A stretch of 21,098 bases of DNA, taken from assembly GCA_031380225.1 (NCBI GenBank), contig JANNFX010000124.1, positions 1 to 21,098 on the forward strand, given 5' to 3'. Of the stretch, positions 8,249 through 16,134 are shown in pieces. This DNA is from JANNFX01 sp031380225. Lineage in GTDB: Bacteria > Pseudomonadota > Alphaproteobacteria > Rhizobiales > Hyphomicrobiaceae. The notes under the pieces are model-generated. The model was not told where the DNA came from. It worked only from the letters and a program-made list of their open reading frames with translations, and made no database searches. Numbering within the stretch: the stretch's first letter is position 1; each line of letters starts with the position of its first letter. Position numbers and translations under genes: made by a program.

Positions 8249-8262
8249 AGGGCGGCAGCCCT
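8249..8262. other. Short hairpin upstream of the HNH gene
   Basis: AGGGC (8249-8253), loop GGCA, GCCCT (8258-8262) form a perfect 5-bp stem with a tetraloop, in the 269-bp divergent gap between the exported-protein gene and the HNH gene. It is followed by TAAAATAC, not a T-run. The role is unknown and it may be chance. Confidence 0.25.
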
Positions 8263-8307
8263 TAAAATACGGAGATTCAAGCCTAATTCCGGGTTTTTCT
8301 AGTGGGC

Positions 8308-8336
8308 TTCACAATCCTGACATGCGCGGCTAGTAT
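8308..8336 (+). promoter_or_regulatory. Sigma-70-like promoter for the HNH gene
   Basis: TTCACA (8308-8313, five of six to TTGACA), exactly 17 nt, then TAGTAT (8331-8336, four of six to TATAAT). Transcription would start near 8343, giving a leader of about 48 nt before the GTG at 8391. Good geometry and location, but predicted by eye. Confidence 0.45.
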
Positions 8337-8390
8337 CCGGCCGCCAGTCCGGACTTTTGGATTGGTTACGAACTCGAGGCAAGCGATCCC

Positions 8391-8951
8391 GTGCAGGCTC
8401 ACGCCACATCGCCGGAAGCCTTTCCGGCCCTGGTTCTGAACGCCGACTTCCAACCCTTGAGCTACTACCCTTTGTCGCTCTGGAGTTGGCAGGAGTCGGT
8501 GAAGGCTGTCTTTTTGGATCGCGTCAACATCGTCTCGGAATACGAACGAACGGTGCGCTCAACGAGCTTCGAAATGCGGCTACCGAGCGTTGTGTCGCTA
8601 AAGACGTTCGTGAAACCAGCGCTCTATCCCGCATTCACGCGCTTCAACGTGTTTCTGCGTGACCGGTTCGAATGCCAATACTGCGGAATCAACGAAGACT
8701 TGACCTTCGACCACGTGTTGCCGCGGTCACGCGGCGGTGAAACGCGGTGGGAGAACGTTGTTGCCGCCTGCTCGCCGTGCAATCTGAAAAAGGGCGGCAA
8801 GTTGCCAAAGGCCGCCAACATGCACCCGCACCAGAAGCCGTACCGGCCGACAGTGTTTGAACTGCACCGCAACGGCCGCCTATTCCCGCCCAACTATCTG
8901 CACGATAGCTGGCTCGACTATCTGTATTGGGATACCGAGCTCGAACCGTAA
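8391..8951 (+). CDS. HNH endonuclease family protein
   Basis: A 186-residue protein that opens with ALVLNADFQPLSYYPLSLW, the standard N-terminus of a widespread stand-alone HNH family in alphaproteobacteria. The nuclease core has a four-cysteine zinc site (C95xxC98 and C127xxC130) around the beta-beta-alpha metal motif: D107-H108 in TFDHVLPRSRGG, N122 in WENVV and N131 in CSPCNLKKG. The DNA substrate and role of this family are not established; it is usually chromosomal and not a homing intron nuclease. The GTG at 8391 is the only sensible start, with GAGG upstream at a slightly long spacing. The stop is 3 bp from that of the convergent L,D-transpeptidase gene. Confidence 0.9.
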   Translation: MQAHATSPEAFPALVLNADFQPLSYYPLSLWSWQESVKAVFLDRVNIVSEYERTVRSTSFEMRLPSVVSLKTFVKPALYPAFTRFNVFLRDRFECQYCGINEDLTFDHVLPRSRGGETRWENVVAACSPCNLKKGGKLPKAANMHPHQKPYRPTVFELHRNGRLFPPNYLHDSWLDYLYWDTELEP

Positions 8952-8954
8952 CGA

Positions 8955-10979
8955 TCAGTTGCCAAGCAAGCCAGATACGGCGTCCGAGAGATTTTCGGGC
9001 GCCGCATATTTCTTGGCTGACGTCTTGGCCTCTTTGCCCTTCTTGGCCTTTTTGCCAGTGATGACTGTGCCGTCGTCGGTCACGATCACATCGTTTCCAG
9101 CGTCCGCCTCTGTTGATGCAGTCTCGATAGAATTACCGCCATCAAATGACATCGTACGGCCAAGTGCCGCTGAGATCTTGCCGTCGTGGCCGTAGAGATC
9201 GCCAAAAGTCGTGACCTTGCCAGCATCGTCAACCATGGCCGTGAAATAGGTGGTGTGAACCGGGAAGGGCTTGTCGAGTGTGATGTCTGCGCTCGATGAT
9301 ATCGCTTGTCCGACACGCTCCGGCGACCAGCCCTTGTCCTCTCCCAGGATGACTTCAGACAGTCTGCGTGGATTTTGTATGCGCATGCAGCCATGGCTTA
9401 ATGCCCGGTAAGACTGTGCGAACAAATTCCGCTGCGTGGTGTCGTGCATGTAGACATCATGCTTGTTCGGGAAGCGGAATTTCACGAACCCTAGCGGATT
9501 CTGACCGCCCGGCGGTTGCGTGAAACTGAAACTGCGGATGTCGGTGTTGTTCCAATTGATGCTATTGGGATCAACCACCTTGCCATTTTTGTAAGCGACC
9601 AGACCGTAGGCCTTGAGCACGCGCGCGCCACCGCCGCCACCGCCATCAAAAAAGTCGAAAATGCTGTCGCCGCCGCTGGCTTTCTTTATGCGCGGCATCA
9701 ACTCTCTAACCTTAATACCGTCGGGCACGCCCCATGACGGATTAAAAATCACGAACTCCATTTTTGACGAAAACAACGGGGTCGCCCACTCAGGCTGCCC
9801 GGCGATTATTTTTTCCTTGAAGAGCTCTTTACCGTCTTTAACGTAACGGGTCTGAAACTCCGGTACATTGTTCATGATGTAATTGGCGCCCAAATTTTCA
9901 GGCATCCAACGCCACTTTTCCATGTTGACGATTATGCGCTGCTCGCTCTGTTGGGGGCTTGACTTCTTCGGCTCGCCAACTGAATTCAAAGCCCTACGCG
10001 TCTGCGCATTGAGCTGACCAGAAGGCTTCAAGCCCTTTTCAACTTGGAACGCCGTGACGGCTTCCGACAGCCTGGCATCGAACACTTTGTCCTTGCTGGC
10101 ATCGTCGGCCTGCACCTTGAGGCGCTTGCGCAGCAATGCAATGTCGTCGCTCTCAGCGCCAACTTTGATCACCGCCTTACTGTCAGGCAATTTGATCTTA
10201 AGCGCCTCGTCGACAGGTTCGTCGTCAGAAGCGGCCGGACCACGCAGTTTCAACAACGCCTGGCGCAGACGCTGGAATTGTTCGTGCTTCGGTTGTTGTT
10301 CGATGAGATAGGCGGCCGGATTGCTTGATGATGCCAGGGATGCGACAACATCTTTTGCATCTTTGACTGGCGGATCCATATCGAGGATGCGGCTCAAAGA
10401 CGATGGATTGAGACGGCCTCCGCGAGCAAAGCGCGCATACTTCATCGCCATCAATGTCAGCCGCGCTTCGGCATCAGCTTGTTGATCGGCAGATAGCGCC
10501 CCTGAAGTCAGAGCCGGCATTTCAAATGCTGCAGAATCAAGTCCCCAATCCGCGGCCTTGGACAAATGTGACGCGACTGCCTTGGCGTTGGCGTTATAGC
10601 CTTCGCTCGTGGTCCATAGCGGCTTGGCACCTGGGCCGCGAAAATGTTCTGCCAAAGCTTCAACATCAGCCTTGTTGAATTTGCCGATGAAGTCTTTGTC
10701 AGCCAATTTCAGTTCGGCAGCTGATAGAATTGCAGCACTGTTCGAGTCAGACGGCGGCGCGGAACTGGCCGGCGTGTCAGACTTCGCAACGCTGTCGTCA
10801 GACTTTGCAGTGCCGGCGTCCGGCTTGGCGACCTCATTTGATGGTTGAGTGGCGCCTGCTGGTGGCGTCCACCACTTGGGCGTCACGTCAGGCCAACCTG
10901 TTGTTTGCTCGGCATACGCGGCGGTTGCACAAATTGCAGCGGCTGAACTCAACAAAGCAAATCGGAAGGGTCGGCGCAT
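8955..10979 (-). CDS. Large L,D-transpeptidase (YcbB/LdtD type)
   Basis: Predicted periplasmic enzyme that forms 3-3 crosslinks between diaminopimelate residues of peptidoglycan. The 674-residue protein has a signal peptide (residues 1-23, ending ATAAYAEQ), a Ser/Ala/Asp-rich linker to about 80, and the scaffold domain seen in YcbB-type enzymes. A peptidoglycan-binding repeat lies near 281-332 (LLRKRLKVQ ... LNAQTRRALN). The YkuD catalytic domain holds SHGCMRI with the nucleophile C531 and upstream H512. A run of six glycines (446-451) in the catalytic domain and a Lys-rich stretch (643-657) near the C-terminus are extra features. GGAG 7 nt before the ATG fixes the start. It is convergent with the HNH gene and divergent from the ThiE-like gene. 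Confidence 0.93.
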   Translation of the reverse strand: MRRPFRFALLSSAAAICATAAYAEQTTGWPDVTPKWWTPPAGATQPSNEVAKPDAGTAKSDDSVAKSDTPASSAPPSDSNSAAILSAAELKLADKDFIGKFNKADVEALAEHFRGPGAKPLWTTSEGYNANAKAVASHLSKAADWGLDSAAFEMPALTSGALSADQQADAEARLTLMAMKYARFARGGRLNPSSLSRILDMDPPVKDAKDVVASLASSSNPAAYLIEQQPKHEQFQRLRQALLKLRGPAASDDEPVDEALKIKLPDSKAVIKVGAESDDIALLRKRLKVQADDASKDKVFDARLSEAVTAFQVEKGLKPSGQLNAQTRRALNSVGEPKKSSPQQSEQRIIVNMEKWRWMPENLGANYIMNNVPEFQTRYVKDGKELFKEKIIAGQPEWATPLFSSKMEFVIFNPSWGVPDGIKVRELMPRIKKASGGDSIFDFFDGGGGGGARVLKAYGLVAYKNGKVVDPNSINWNNTDIRSFSFTQPPGGQNPLGFVKFRFPNKHDVYMHDTTQRNLFAQSYRALSHGCMRIQNPRRLSEVILGEDKGWSPERVGQAISSSADITLDKPFPVHTTYFTAMVDDAGKVTTFGDLYGHDGKISAALGRTMSFDGGNSIETASTEADAGNDVIVTDDGTVITGKKAKKGKEAKTSAKKYAAPENLSDAVSGLLGN

Positions 10980-11289
10980 GGGTCAGCTCCAAGACCAGCC
11001 AAGGCTGGCGTTCAATCAAATTTCCGTTTGAACTCAATATGTTCCGGCGTGATATGTGTCCTTGCCTGAGCATTTAGGCCATTTGAAGCCATTAGCCTAG
11101 TTCGATAGCTGTCTAGTAGAGATCAACACCAAGTTTTTCGGCGGTGCAACCGGCGGCACCGCGATACGAACACAGTTCCGCGTGAACTCTGCCAAGCCTG
11201 AGGCGAATTCGCCGTTCTCTGGTCTCGACAGACCGTGTAATCGTCCGCTTAAACCAGCGCGTTACTTAAAACCAGGGGCACAACCTTTC
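10980..11289. other. 310-bp divergent intergenic region with hairpins
   Basis: Lies between the L,D-transpeptidase start and the ThiE-like GTG. It holds a 7-bp perfect stem, GCGGTGC (11141-11147) with GCACCGC (11156-11162) around an 8-nt loop. It also holds a 12-bp perfect palindrome GGCGAATTCGCC (11202-11213) and a small GGTCT/AGACC stem at 11220-11233. No thiamine-pyrophosphate riboswitch signature (CTGAGA ... ACCTGA) is seen. The frame of the ThiE-like gene is open back to a GTG at 11182, so the right part could be coding if translation starts early. Confidence 0.5.
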
Positions 11290-11919
11290 GTGGCACGTAT
11301 TCAATTTTGCTTGCATTGGACTGTTTCGGCAACCGGCCAATCCGCGGAAACCGGATTTGCGCGCGCGCTTGATGCGGCCGAATTCGCAACCGTGTTGATT
11401 GAAGGCTCGGAAGCGCTGCCGCTCGACGTACAATCGGCGTTGCCACTGATCGAATACGCACAATCTAAAAACGTCGCAGCCTTAATTGCCGGTGACGCCC
11501 AACTGGCACGCACCTGCCGGGCTGATGGCGTGCATCTCCCGTGGTCGAAAGCGCCGGCCGCCGCCTATGCCGAAGCTCGCGAAATTCTCGGCAACCGCTT
11601 TATTGTCGGTGTTGATGCCGGGCGTTCGCGACATGATGCGATGGAACTAGGCGAGACTGGCGCTGACTACGTCGGCTTCGGCATTCCGCCGCACGTTGAG
11701 GACTTGGAAAAGGCCATTTCGCGCCGCTATGAACTGGCGAGCTGGTGGGCTGAAATTTTTGAGATTCCCGTCGTCGCGCTTGACGTTCGGTCGGAAGCAG
11801 ACGCGCGCCAACTCGCCGGCGCGAAGGTGGATTTTATCGCCATCCGGCTCAATGCTGGGCAATCAGCTGATTTGGGCGCCGCTGAGATCGGCCGCATCGT
11901 GACGGCACTTAAGTCTTAG
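11290..11919 (+). CDS. ThiE/TenI-fold protein, probably not a standard thiamine-phosphate synthase
   Basis: A 209-residue TIM-barrel protein of the thiamine-phosphate synthase/TenI superfamily. Recognisable blocks are FARALDAAEFATVLIEG, LIAGDAQLARTCRADGVHLPW (residues 66-85) and GRSRHDAMELGETGADYVGFG (111-131). Several synthase signatures are missing. The QxRxK segment on the second strand is replaced by TVLIEGSEALP, and the pyrophosphate-contacting TxTK segment after the GFG is replaced by IPPHVEDLEKA. It may be an alphaproteobacterial paralogue with another role. The GTG at 11290 has AGGGG 11 nt upstream; an in-frame GTG at 11182 is possible but adds a segment with no family similarity. It is followed 18 bp later by a Sel1-repeat gene, so the two form an operon. 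Confidence 0.75.
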   Translation: MARIQFCLHWTVSATGQSAETGFARALDAAEFATVLIEGSEALPLDVQSALPLIEYAQSKNVAALIAGDAQLARTCRADGVHLPWSKAPAAAYAEAREILGNRFIVGVDAGRSRHDAMELGETGADYVGFGIPPHVEDLEKAISRRYELASWWAEIFEIPVVALDVRSEADARQLAGAKVDFIAIRLNAGQSADLGAAEIGRIVTALKS

Positions 11920-11937
11920 CCGCAAGGGTAGATAGCA

Positions 11938-12945
11938 ATGGTACAGCGAAATCTGCTGATTGGCGCCGCGATTGTAGCCGGCCTTGGAATTGGCGGCGCA
12001 CTCGTCGCCTCGGGCGTTATCCCATTACCCGCTGGTTCAGGCGTGAACTCTACAAAAAGCTCCAGCTCTGGCGGCACCTCCGAAATCAAAAAGCCTGCCG
12101 ATGACGCGGCTTACGAAGCCTTCGACCAGGGCAAATATCTAACTGCTCTCACCCTTGCCGAAGATGCCGCCAAGCGCGACGACCCACAGGCGCATACCTT
12201 GATCGGCCGCATTTATGAAAGCGGGCTTGGTGTCGCCAAAGACGAGTCGCTGGCCGCGCAATGGTATGCGAAAGGTGCCGATCTCAATGATCCGCAAGCG
12301 ATGCTGGCGTTGGGTAGCATGTTGGCGTCGGGGCGCGGCGTAAAAAAAGACCCAGCGCTTGCCGCCGAAATGTTTGAAAAGGCTGCATCGACCGGCGATC
12401 CACTTGCGAATTACAATCTTGGCCTGTTGTTTTTATCCGGCAACGGCAAACCCGAGAATCCTAACCGCGCTGCGGCTCTGATCCAGTACGCGGCTGAAAA
12501 AGGCGTCGCCGCTGCACAATATGATCTCGGCGCCCTCTACTTAGCAGGCACTGGCGTGCCCAACGACGCATTAGAAGCAGCACGCTGGACGTCGAAAGCA
12601 GCAGCCCAAGGCATGGCAGCGGCTGAATTTGACTATGCCGTCATGATCTTGCGTGGGCGCGGTCTCAACACCGACAAAGGCAAGGCCATCGACTACATGA
12701 AATCAGCGGCCAACAAAGGTGTGGCAGGCGCCCAAAACCGGCTCGGCCATATCTATAACGAAGGCGTTGGCGTCGAGAAAAACGCCGTCGAAGCAGCCAA
12801 GTGGCGGCTCATTGCAAAGGCTGGCGGCCTTGCCGATGACAAGCTCGATCTGATGGTCAAATCACTACCAGACAACGACCAGCAAAAAGCCGAACAAGCC
12901 GCCCAAGCCTGGATCGAAAAACGCCAAGTCAGCGGTGTGGAGTAG
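11938..12945 (+). CDS. Membrane-anchored Sel1-repeat protein
   Basis: 335 residues with an N-terminal hydrophobic segment (about 6-29, LLIGAAIVAGLGIGGALVA) acting as signal anchor or uncleaved signal. A Ser/Gly-rich linker (31-50) follows, then Sel1-type TPR repeats from about residue 55 to 300. Repeats are marked by cores such as LIGRIYESGLGVAKD, LALGSMLASGRGVKKD, LGALYLAGTGVPND and RLGHIYNEGVGVEKN at about 36-residue steps. Sel1 repeats form helical solenoids for protein binding, here presumably in the periplasm. AAGGG 9 nt before the ATG supports the start. It shares an operon with the ThiE-like gene; this pairing recurs in Hyphomicrobiales, with unclear function. Confidence 0.88.
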   Translation: MVQRNLLIGAAIVAGLGIGGALVASGVIPLPAGSGVNSTKSSSSGGTSEIKKPADDAAYEAFDQGKYLTALTLAEDAAKRDDPQAHTLIGRIYESGLGVAKDESLAAQWYAKGADLNDPQAMLALGSMLASGRGVKKDPALAAEMFEKAASTGDPLANYNLGLLFLSGNGKPENPNRAAALIQYAAEKGVAAAQYDLGALYLAGTGVPNDALEAARWTSKAAAQGMAAAEFDYAVMILRGRGLNTDKGKAIDYMKSAANKGVAGAQNRLGHIYNEGVGVEKNAVEAAKWRLIAKAGGLADDKLDLMVKSLPDNDQQKAEQAAQAWIEKRQVSGVE

Positions 12946-13018
12946 GGCGATCGTAAAACGGTAAAGGATCTTTCTCAGGCAGTACTATCGACGCGAACCA
13001 TGGGTCAGCAACGGTAGT

Positions 13019-13049
13019 GTTTTTCTAAAAACCAGTGCCATGATACACT
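13019..13049 (+). promoter_or_regulatory. Candidate extended -10 promoter for argE
   Basis: TACACT at 13044-13049 is preceded by TGA, giving an extended -10 (TGnTACACT) in the 135-bp gap before argE. The region 17 nt upstream has no good -35. GTTTTTCTAAAAAC (13019-13032), a near-perfect inverted repeat with a 2-nt centre, overlaps the would-be -35 region. Weak evidence. Confidence 0.25.
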
Positions 13050-13080
13050 CGCCGCTTCGACCAACTTGAGACACTGACCA

Positions 13081-14247
13081 ATGCAAGGCCCAGACTATTC
13101 CGCGACTGAACTGCTCGCGCGCCTGGTCGCATTCGACACCACCAGTCACAACTCGAATATGGGATTGGTGCGGTTCGTCGAGGACTATCTTGTTCAACAC
13201 GGCGTTAAACCTGAGCGCGTGCCAGCTCCAGGCGGCGACAAGGCCAGCGTTTTTGCAACGATCGGCCCAGCTAGCACTGCCGGCATCGGACTATCGGGAC
13301 ACACCGATGTGGTGCCGGTCACCGGCCAGACCTGGGACAGCGATCCGTTCACTTTAACGGAACGCGACGGCCGCCTCTATGGCCGCGGCGCCTGCGATAT
13401 GAAGGGCTATCTTGCCTGCGTACTAGCCATGGTGCCAGAGTTCAAAAAGCGCAGGCTCAAAGTTCCGGTTCACATCCTATTTTCTTATGACGAAGAGACC
13501 GGCTGTCATGGCGTCCGGCCGATGATTGCTGAACTCGGTCACCGTCTGCCAAAGCCGCGCATGGTTTTTGTTGGCGAGCCAACCAGCATGAGCGTCGTTG
13601 ATGCCCATAAAGGCCCTGTACGCTGGCAGGTGACCGTGAACGGCCGAGCGGCGCATTCAAGCATGGCTCATTTGGGCGTCAACGCCATCACCTATGCCAG
13701 CAAGCTGATCGGTGAATTGGAACGCATCGAGCAGGACTTAAAGATGCGACACGCCAATTTGCGTTTCACGCCGCCTTATCCAACTCTTCAGGTCACTCAA
13801 ATTAGCGGCGGAACAGCAACCAATATCATCCCTGTTACGGTTCAATTTGGCTTTGAAGTGCGCGCCTTGCCGGGCCTCAATGCGCGGAACATCGAAGACC
13901 GGTTGCGGCGCTTTGCCGAAACTAAATGCGTGCCGGAGATGCGCCGCGTTGCGCCAGAAGCCACTATCGACATCGCGCTTGTGAACTCCGTGCCGCCGTT
14001 CGGTGCCATTGCGGGTTCGGAAGTCGTGGCCCTGGCGCTGAAGCTTGCCCAACAGAATGAAACGTTCGCGGTGTCGTATGCGACCGAAGCCGGGTTATTT
14101 CAGGAGGCCGGCGCTCAGTCAGTTGTGTGTGGACCGGGCGACATCGCGCAAGCCCATACAGCCAATGAATGGATCGCCGCGTCAGAGCTTCAAAAGTGCT
14201 CAGCTTTCATGGGGCGGCTTGCTGACTGGGCAGAAACGGCGGCATAG
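13081..14247 (+). CDS. argE: Acetylornithine deacetylase (ArgE-type M20 enzyme)
   Basis: A 388-residue M20 metallohydrolase expected to release acetate from N-acetyl-L-ornithine in arginine synthesis. Visible metal and catalytic residues are H74 and D76 in SGHTDVVPV, D106 in GRGACDMKGY, E138/E139 in YDEETGCHG, E166 in VGEPTS, and a C-terminal H359 in AQAHTANEW. KGPVRWQVTVNGRAAHSS is the dimerisation-domain entry typical of ArgE, and the ATEAGLFQEAG segment near 340 separates it from DapE. Many alphaproteobacteria also carry the bifunctional ArgJ, and family members can act on other N-acyl amino acids, so the in vivo substrate is likely but not certain. It is convergent with the SH3-protein gene, with 25 bp between stops. 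Confidence 0.88.
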   Translation: MQGPDYSATELLARLVAFDTTSHNSNMGLVRFVEDYLVQHGVKPERVPAPGGDKASVFATIGPASTAGIGLSGHTDVVPVTGQTWDSDPFTLTERDGRLYGRGACDMKGYLACVLAMVPEFKKRRLKVPVHILFSYDEETGCHGVRPMIAELGHRLPKPRMVFVGEPTSMSVVDAHKGPVRWQVTVNGRAAHSSMAHLGVNAITYASKLIGELERIEQDLKMRHANLRFTPPYPTLQVTQISGGTATNIIPVTVQFGFEVRALPGLNARNIEDRLRRFAETKCVPEMRRVAPEATIDIALVNSVPPFGAIAGSEVVALALKLAQQNETFAVSYATEAGLFQEAGAQSVVCGPGDIAQAHTANEWIAASELQKCSAFMGRLADWAETAA

Positions 14248-14272
14248 ATTTGTGAAACGCGCGTCCCCCACT

Positions 14273-14908
14273 CTATTTCAAGATTTCACCAATGTAGACG
14301 CCCCATAGGCTTTTCTGCTCGATAAAGCCTTTGTACTCTCCCGCACTGATTTCACACCAGGCGCTATCGCACGAATGCACGTTGGCGATGACGCCAGCTT
14401 CGACAAGCGCAACTTTACGCGACGATGTGCTATCGCTTTTCATGATCGGCACTTGCGGCGTGGTTGTTCCGGATTTAACGTCCCAGGGTGTCACAAGCGC
14501 TGTACGTCTGCCTGATAGGAATGATTGAACGACCCAACCCGTGGTGCCTTCGGCGTCGCGCACCTGACGCCAGCTTTCAAACTCCTTGATGACTTCCAGT
14601 GGCAACCCAGCGCGGCGAAACACCCACGACGTCGGATAGTCTGTGCCGGGGCCGGAGCGCAAATTGACCCGGTCAGATTTAAGCGACACGAAGCGCGGCA
14701 GCGGCAAGCCGCTCGGCGACGGCCCAGCTGCCACTGGGGGCTCCGTATTCGTGGGGTTGGCGGGTCCAGTGGCGGCGGCATCTGGTTCAGTTGCAGCTGC
14801 GGTGGTAATCTGGGCACGGGCCACAGGCCCACTGCCTGCCAGACTTATGGCTAGGCACAGAAGCACTTGCGCTGAAAAAGGGCAGCTCAAACAGCGTCGG
14901 CCTGTCAT
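14273..14908 (-). CDS. Exported bacterial SH3-domain protein
   Basis: From the ATG at 14908 the 211-residue product starts MTGRRCLSCPFSAQVLLCLAIS, a signal peptide with a likely cleavage at ARA/Q, so it should be periplasmic. A Pro/Ala/Thr-rich linker follows, then a bacterial SH3 domain (FVSLKSDRVNLRSGPGTDYPTSWVFRRAGLPLEV) and a degenerate second SH3-like repeat (VPIMKSDSTSSRKVALVEAGVIANVHSC). SH3b domains of this kind usually bind cell-wall peptides. The frame is open to an ATG at 14989, which would put 27 polar residues before the signal peptide, so the inner start is preferred. It is divergent from the D-2-hydroxyacid dehydrogenase, a pairing I recognise from other Hyphomicrobiales. Confidence 0.85.
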   Translation of the reverse strand: MTGRRCLSCPFSAQVLLCLAISLAGSGPVARAQITTAAATEPDAAATGPANPTNTEPPVAAGPSPSGLPLPRFVSLKSDRVNLRSGPGTDYPTSWVFRRAGLPLEVIKEFESWRQVRDAEGTTGWVVQSFLSGRRTALVTPWDVKSGTTTPQVPIMKSDSTSSRKVALVEAGVIANVHSCDSAWCEISAGEYKGFIEQKSLWGVYIGEILK

Positions 14909-15082
14909 TCGCCATGCATCCGGTAGGGAGCCCACACCACGTCGATTGTTTCGCCCTATCACGCGCCGGCCGCCGGGCCCATCTGACATCGCGTCACTTT
15001 ATCCAGAACTTTGTTTTCCCGGTGTCCTTCTGATAGATAACCGGTCTTGTAAGTCACTTATCCGGCGTGTTCGCTTGCGCCA

Positions 15083-15101
15083 CCGGGTATCTCTTGCCCG
15101 G
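15083..15101. other. Short GC stem before the dehydrogenase start
   Basis: CCGGG (15083-15087) pairs with CCCGG (15097-15101) across a 9-nt loop, 28 nt upstream of the ATG at 15130. It lies in the 221-bp divergent region shared with the SH3-protein gene. It could be a leader hairpin or an operator; no known box is recognised. Confidence 0.25.
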
Positions 15102-15129
15102 CTGTTCCCGTCCAAATCTGGATTCCGAG

Positions 15130-16128
15130 ATGCCGGCGACCGCCAAGAAGCCTATCGTTATCGTGACCCGTAAACTGCCCGACGTCGTCGAGACGCGGAT
15201 GCGGGAGCTGTTCGACGCACGGCTCAATATCGACGACAAACCGATGACCCAGGCAGAACTGGTCGCGGCCGTCAAAATGGCGGACGTCATTGTCCCAACC
15301 GTCACCGATCGCATCGACCGCAGCGTGATCAGCCAGGCCGGCCCCAATTTACGGTTAATCGCCAATTTCGGCACCGGCGTCGACAACATCGATTTGGACA
15401 CGGCGCGCAACCGCGGCGTCACCGTCACCAACACGCCCGGCGTGTTGACCGAAGACACCGCCGACATGACGATGGCGCTAATTCTTGGCGTGCCGCGCCG
15501 TATCGCTGAAGGTACCGCTTACTTGCGCGACCCGAAAAACCACTGGGCCGGATGGTCGCCAACTTGGATGCTGGGGCACCGCATTTACGGCAAGCGCCTC
15601 GGCATCATCGGCATGGGCCGTATCGGACAAGCGGTCGCGCATCGCGCCAAGGCGTTCGGGTTGCAAATCCATTATCACAACCGCAAGCGGCTGGCGCTCG
15701 ACATCGAGCGCAATCTGGAGGCGACCTATTGGGAAAGCCTCGATCAAATGCTGATGCGGATGGACATCGTCTCGGTCAACTGCCCGCACACGCCCGGCAC
15801 CTATCACTTGCTTTCGGCACGGCGCTTGAAGCTTTTGAAGCCGACGGCCTATGTTGTGAACACCGCGCGTGGCGAAGTCATCGACGAAAACGAACTGGCG
15901 CGCATGATTGAAGCCGGTTCGATCGCCGGCGCTGGTCTCGACGTGTTCGAACACGAACCGGCCGTCAATCCCAAGCTGTTGGCGTCGGATCGCGTGGTCG
16001 TACTTCCGCATATGAGTTCGGCGACCATCGAAGGCCGCATCGACATGGGCGAGAAGGTCATTATCAACATCAAAACCTTCCTCGACGGCCACGCGCCGCC
16101 CGACAAGGTGCATCCGGCGATGTTTTAG
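15130..16128 (+). CDS. D-2-hydroxyacid dehydrogenase, D-glycerate/glyoxylate reductase type
   Basis: NAD(P)H-dependent cytoplasmic enzyme of 332 residues that probably reduces glyoxylate or hydroxypyruvate, or oxidises D-glycerate. The Rossmann motif is GIIGMGRIGQAVA (about 158-170). The catalytic triad of the family is intact: R247 in VNTARGEVID, E276 in DVFEHEP and H294 in LPHMSSAT. FGTGVDNIDL (about 80-89) is the substrate-carboxylate loop. After the GxGxxG motif comes HYHNRKRL; basic residues at the end of that strand fit NADP(H) preference. The ATG at 15130 has a nearby GGA and a family-like N-terminus, while the open frame from 15067 adds a Cys-rich segment without similarity. A double-hairpin repeat starts 7 bp after the stop. 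Confidence 0.9.
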   Translation: MPATAKKPIVIVTRKLPDVVETRMRELFDARLNIDDKPMTQAELVAAVKMADVIVPTVTDRIDRSVISQAGPNLRLIANFGTGVDNIDLDTARNRGVTVTNTPGVLTEDTADMTMALILGVPRRIAEGTAYLRDPKNHWAGWSPTWMLGHRIYGKRLGIIGMGRIGQAVAHRAKAFGLQIHYHNRKRLALDIERNLEATYWESLDQMLMRMDIVSVNCPHTPGTYHLLSARRLKLLKPTAYVVNTARGEVIDENELARMIEAGSIAGAGLDVFEHEPAVNPKLLASDRVVVLPHMSSATIEGRIDMGEKVIINIKTFLDGHAPPDKVHPAMF

Positions 16129-16134
16129 GTTTTT

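Noticed and set aside
8391..8951. HNH gene as part of a defence or restriction system
   Set aside because: Neighbours are an exported protein and an L,D-transpeptidase; no methylase, helicase or toxin-like partner, and this HNH family is a common stand-alone chromosomal gene.
10980..11289. TPP riboswitch upstream of the ThiE-like gene
   Set aside because: No CTGAGA or ACCTGA signature and no matching fold; the hairpins present do not fit the THI-box layout.
15478..16113. 211-codon minus-strand frame opposite the dehydrogenase gene
   Set aside because: It is a mirror frame of a gene with an intact catalytic triad; its His/Arg/Asp-rich translation has no family features.
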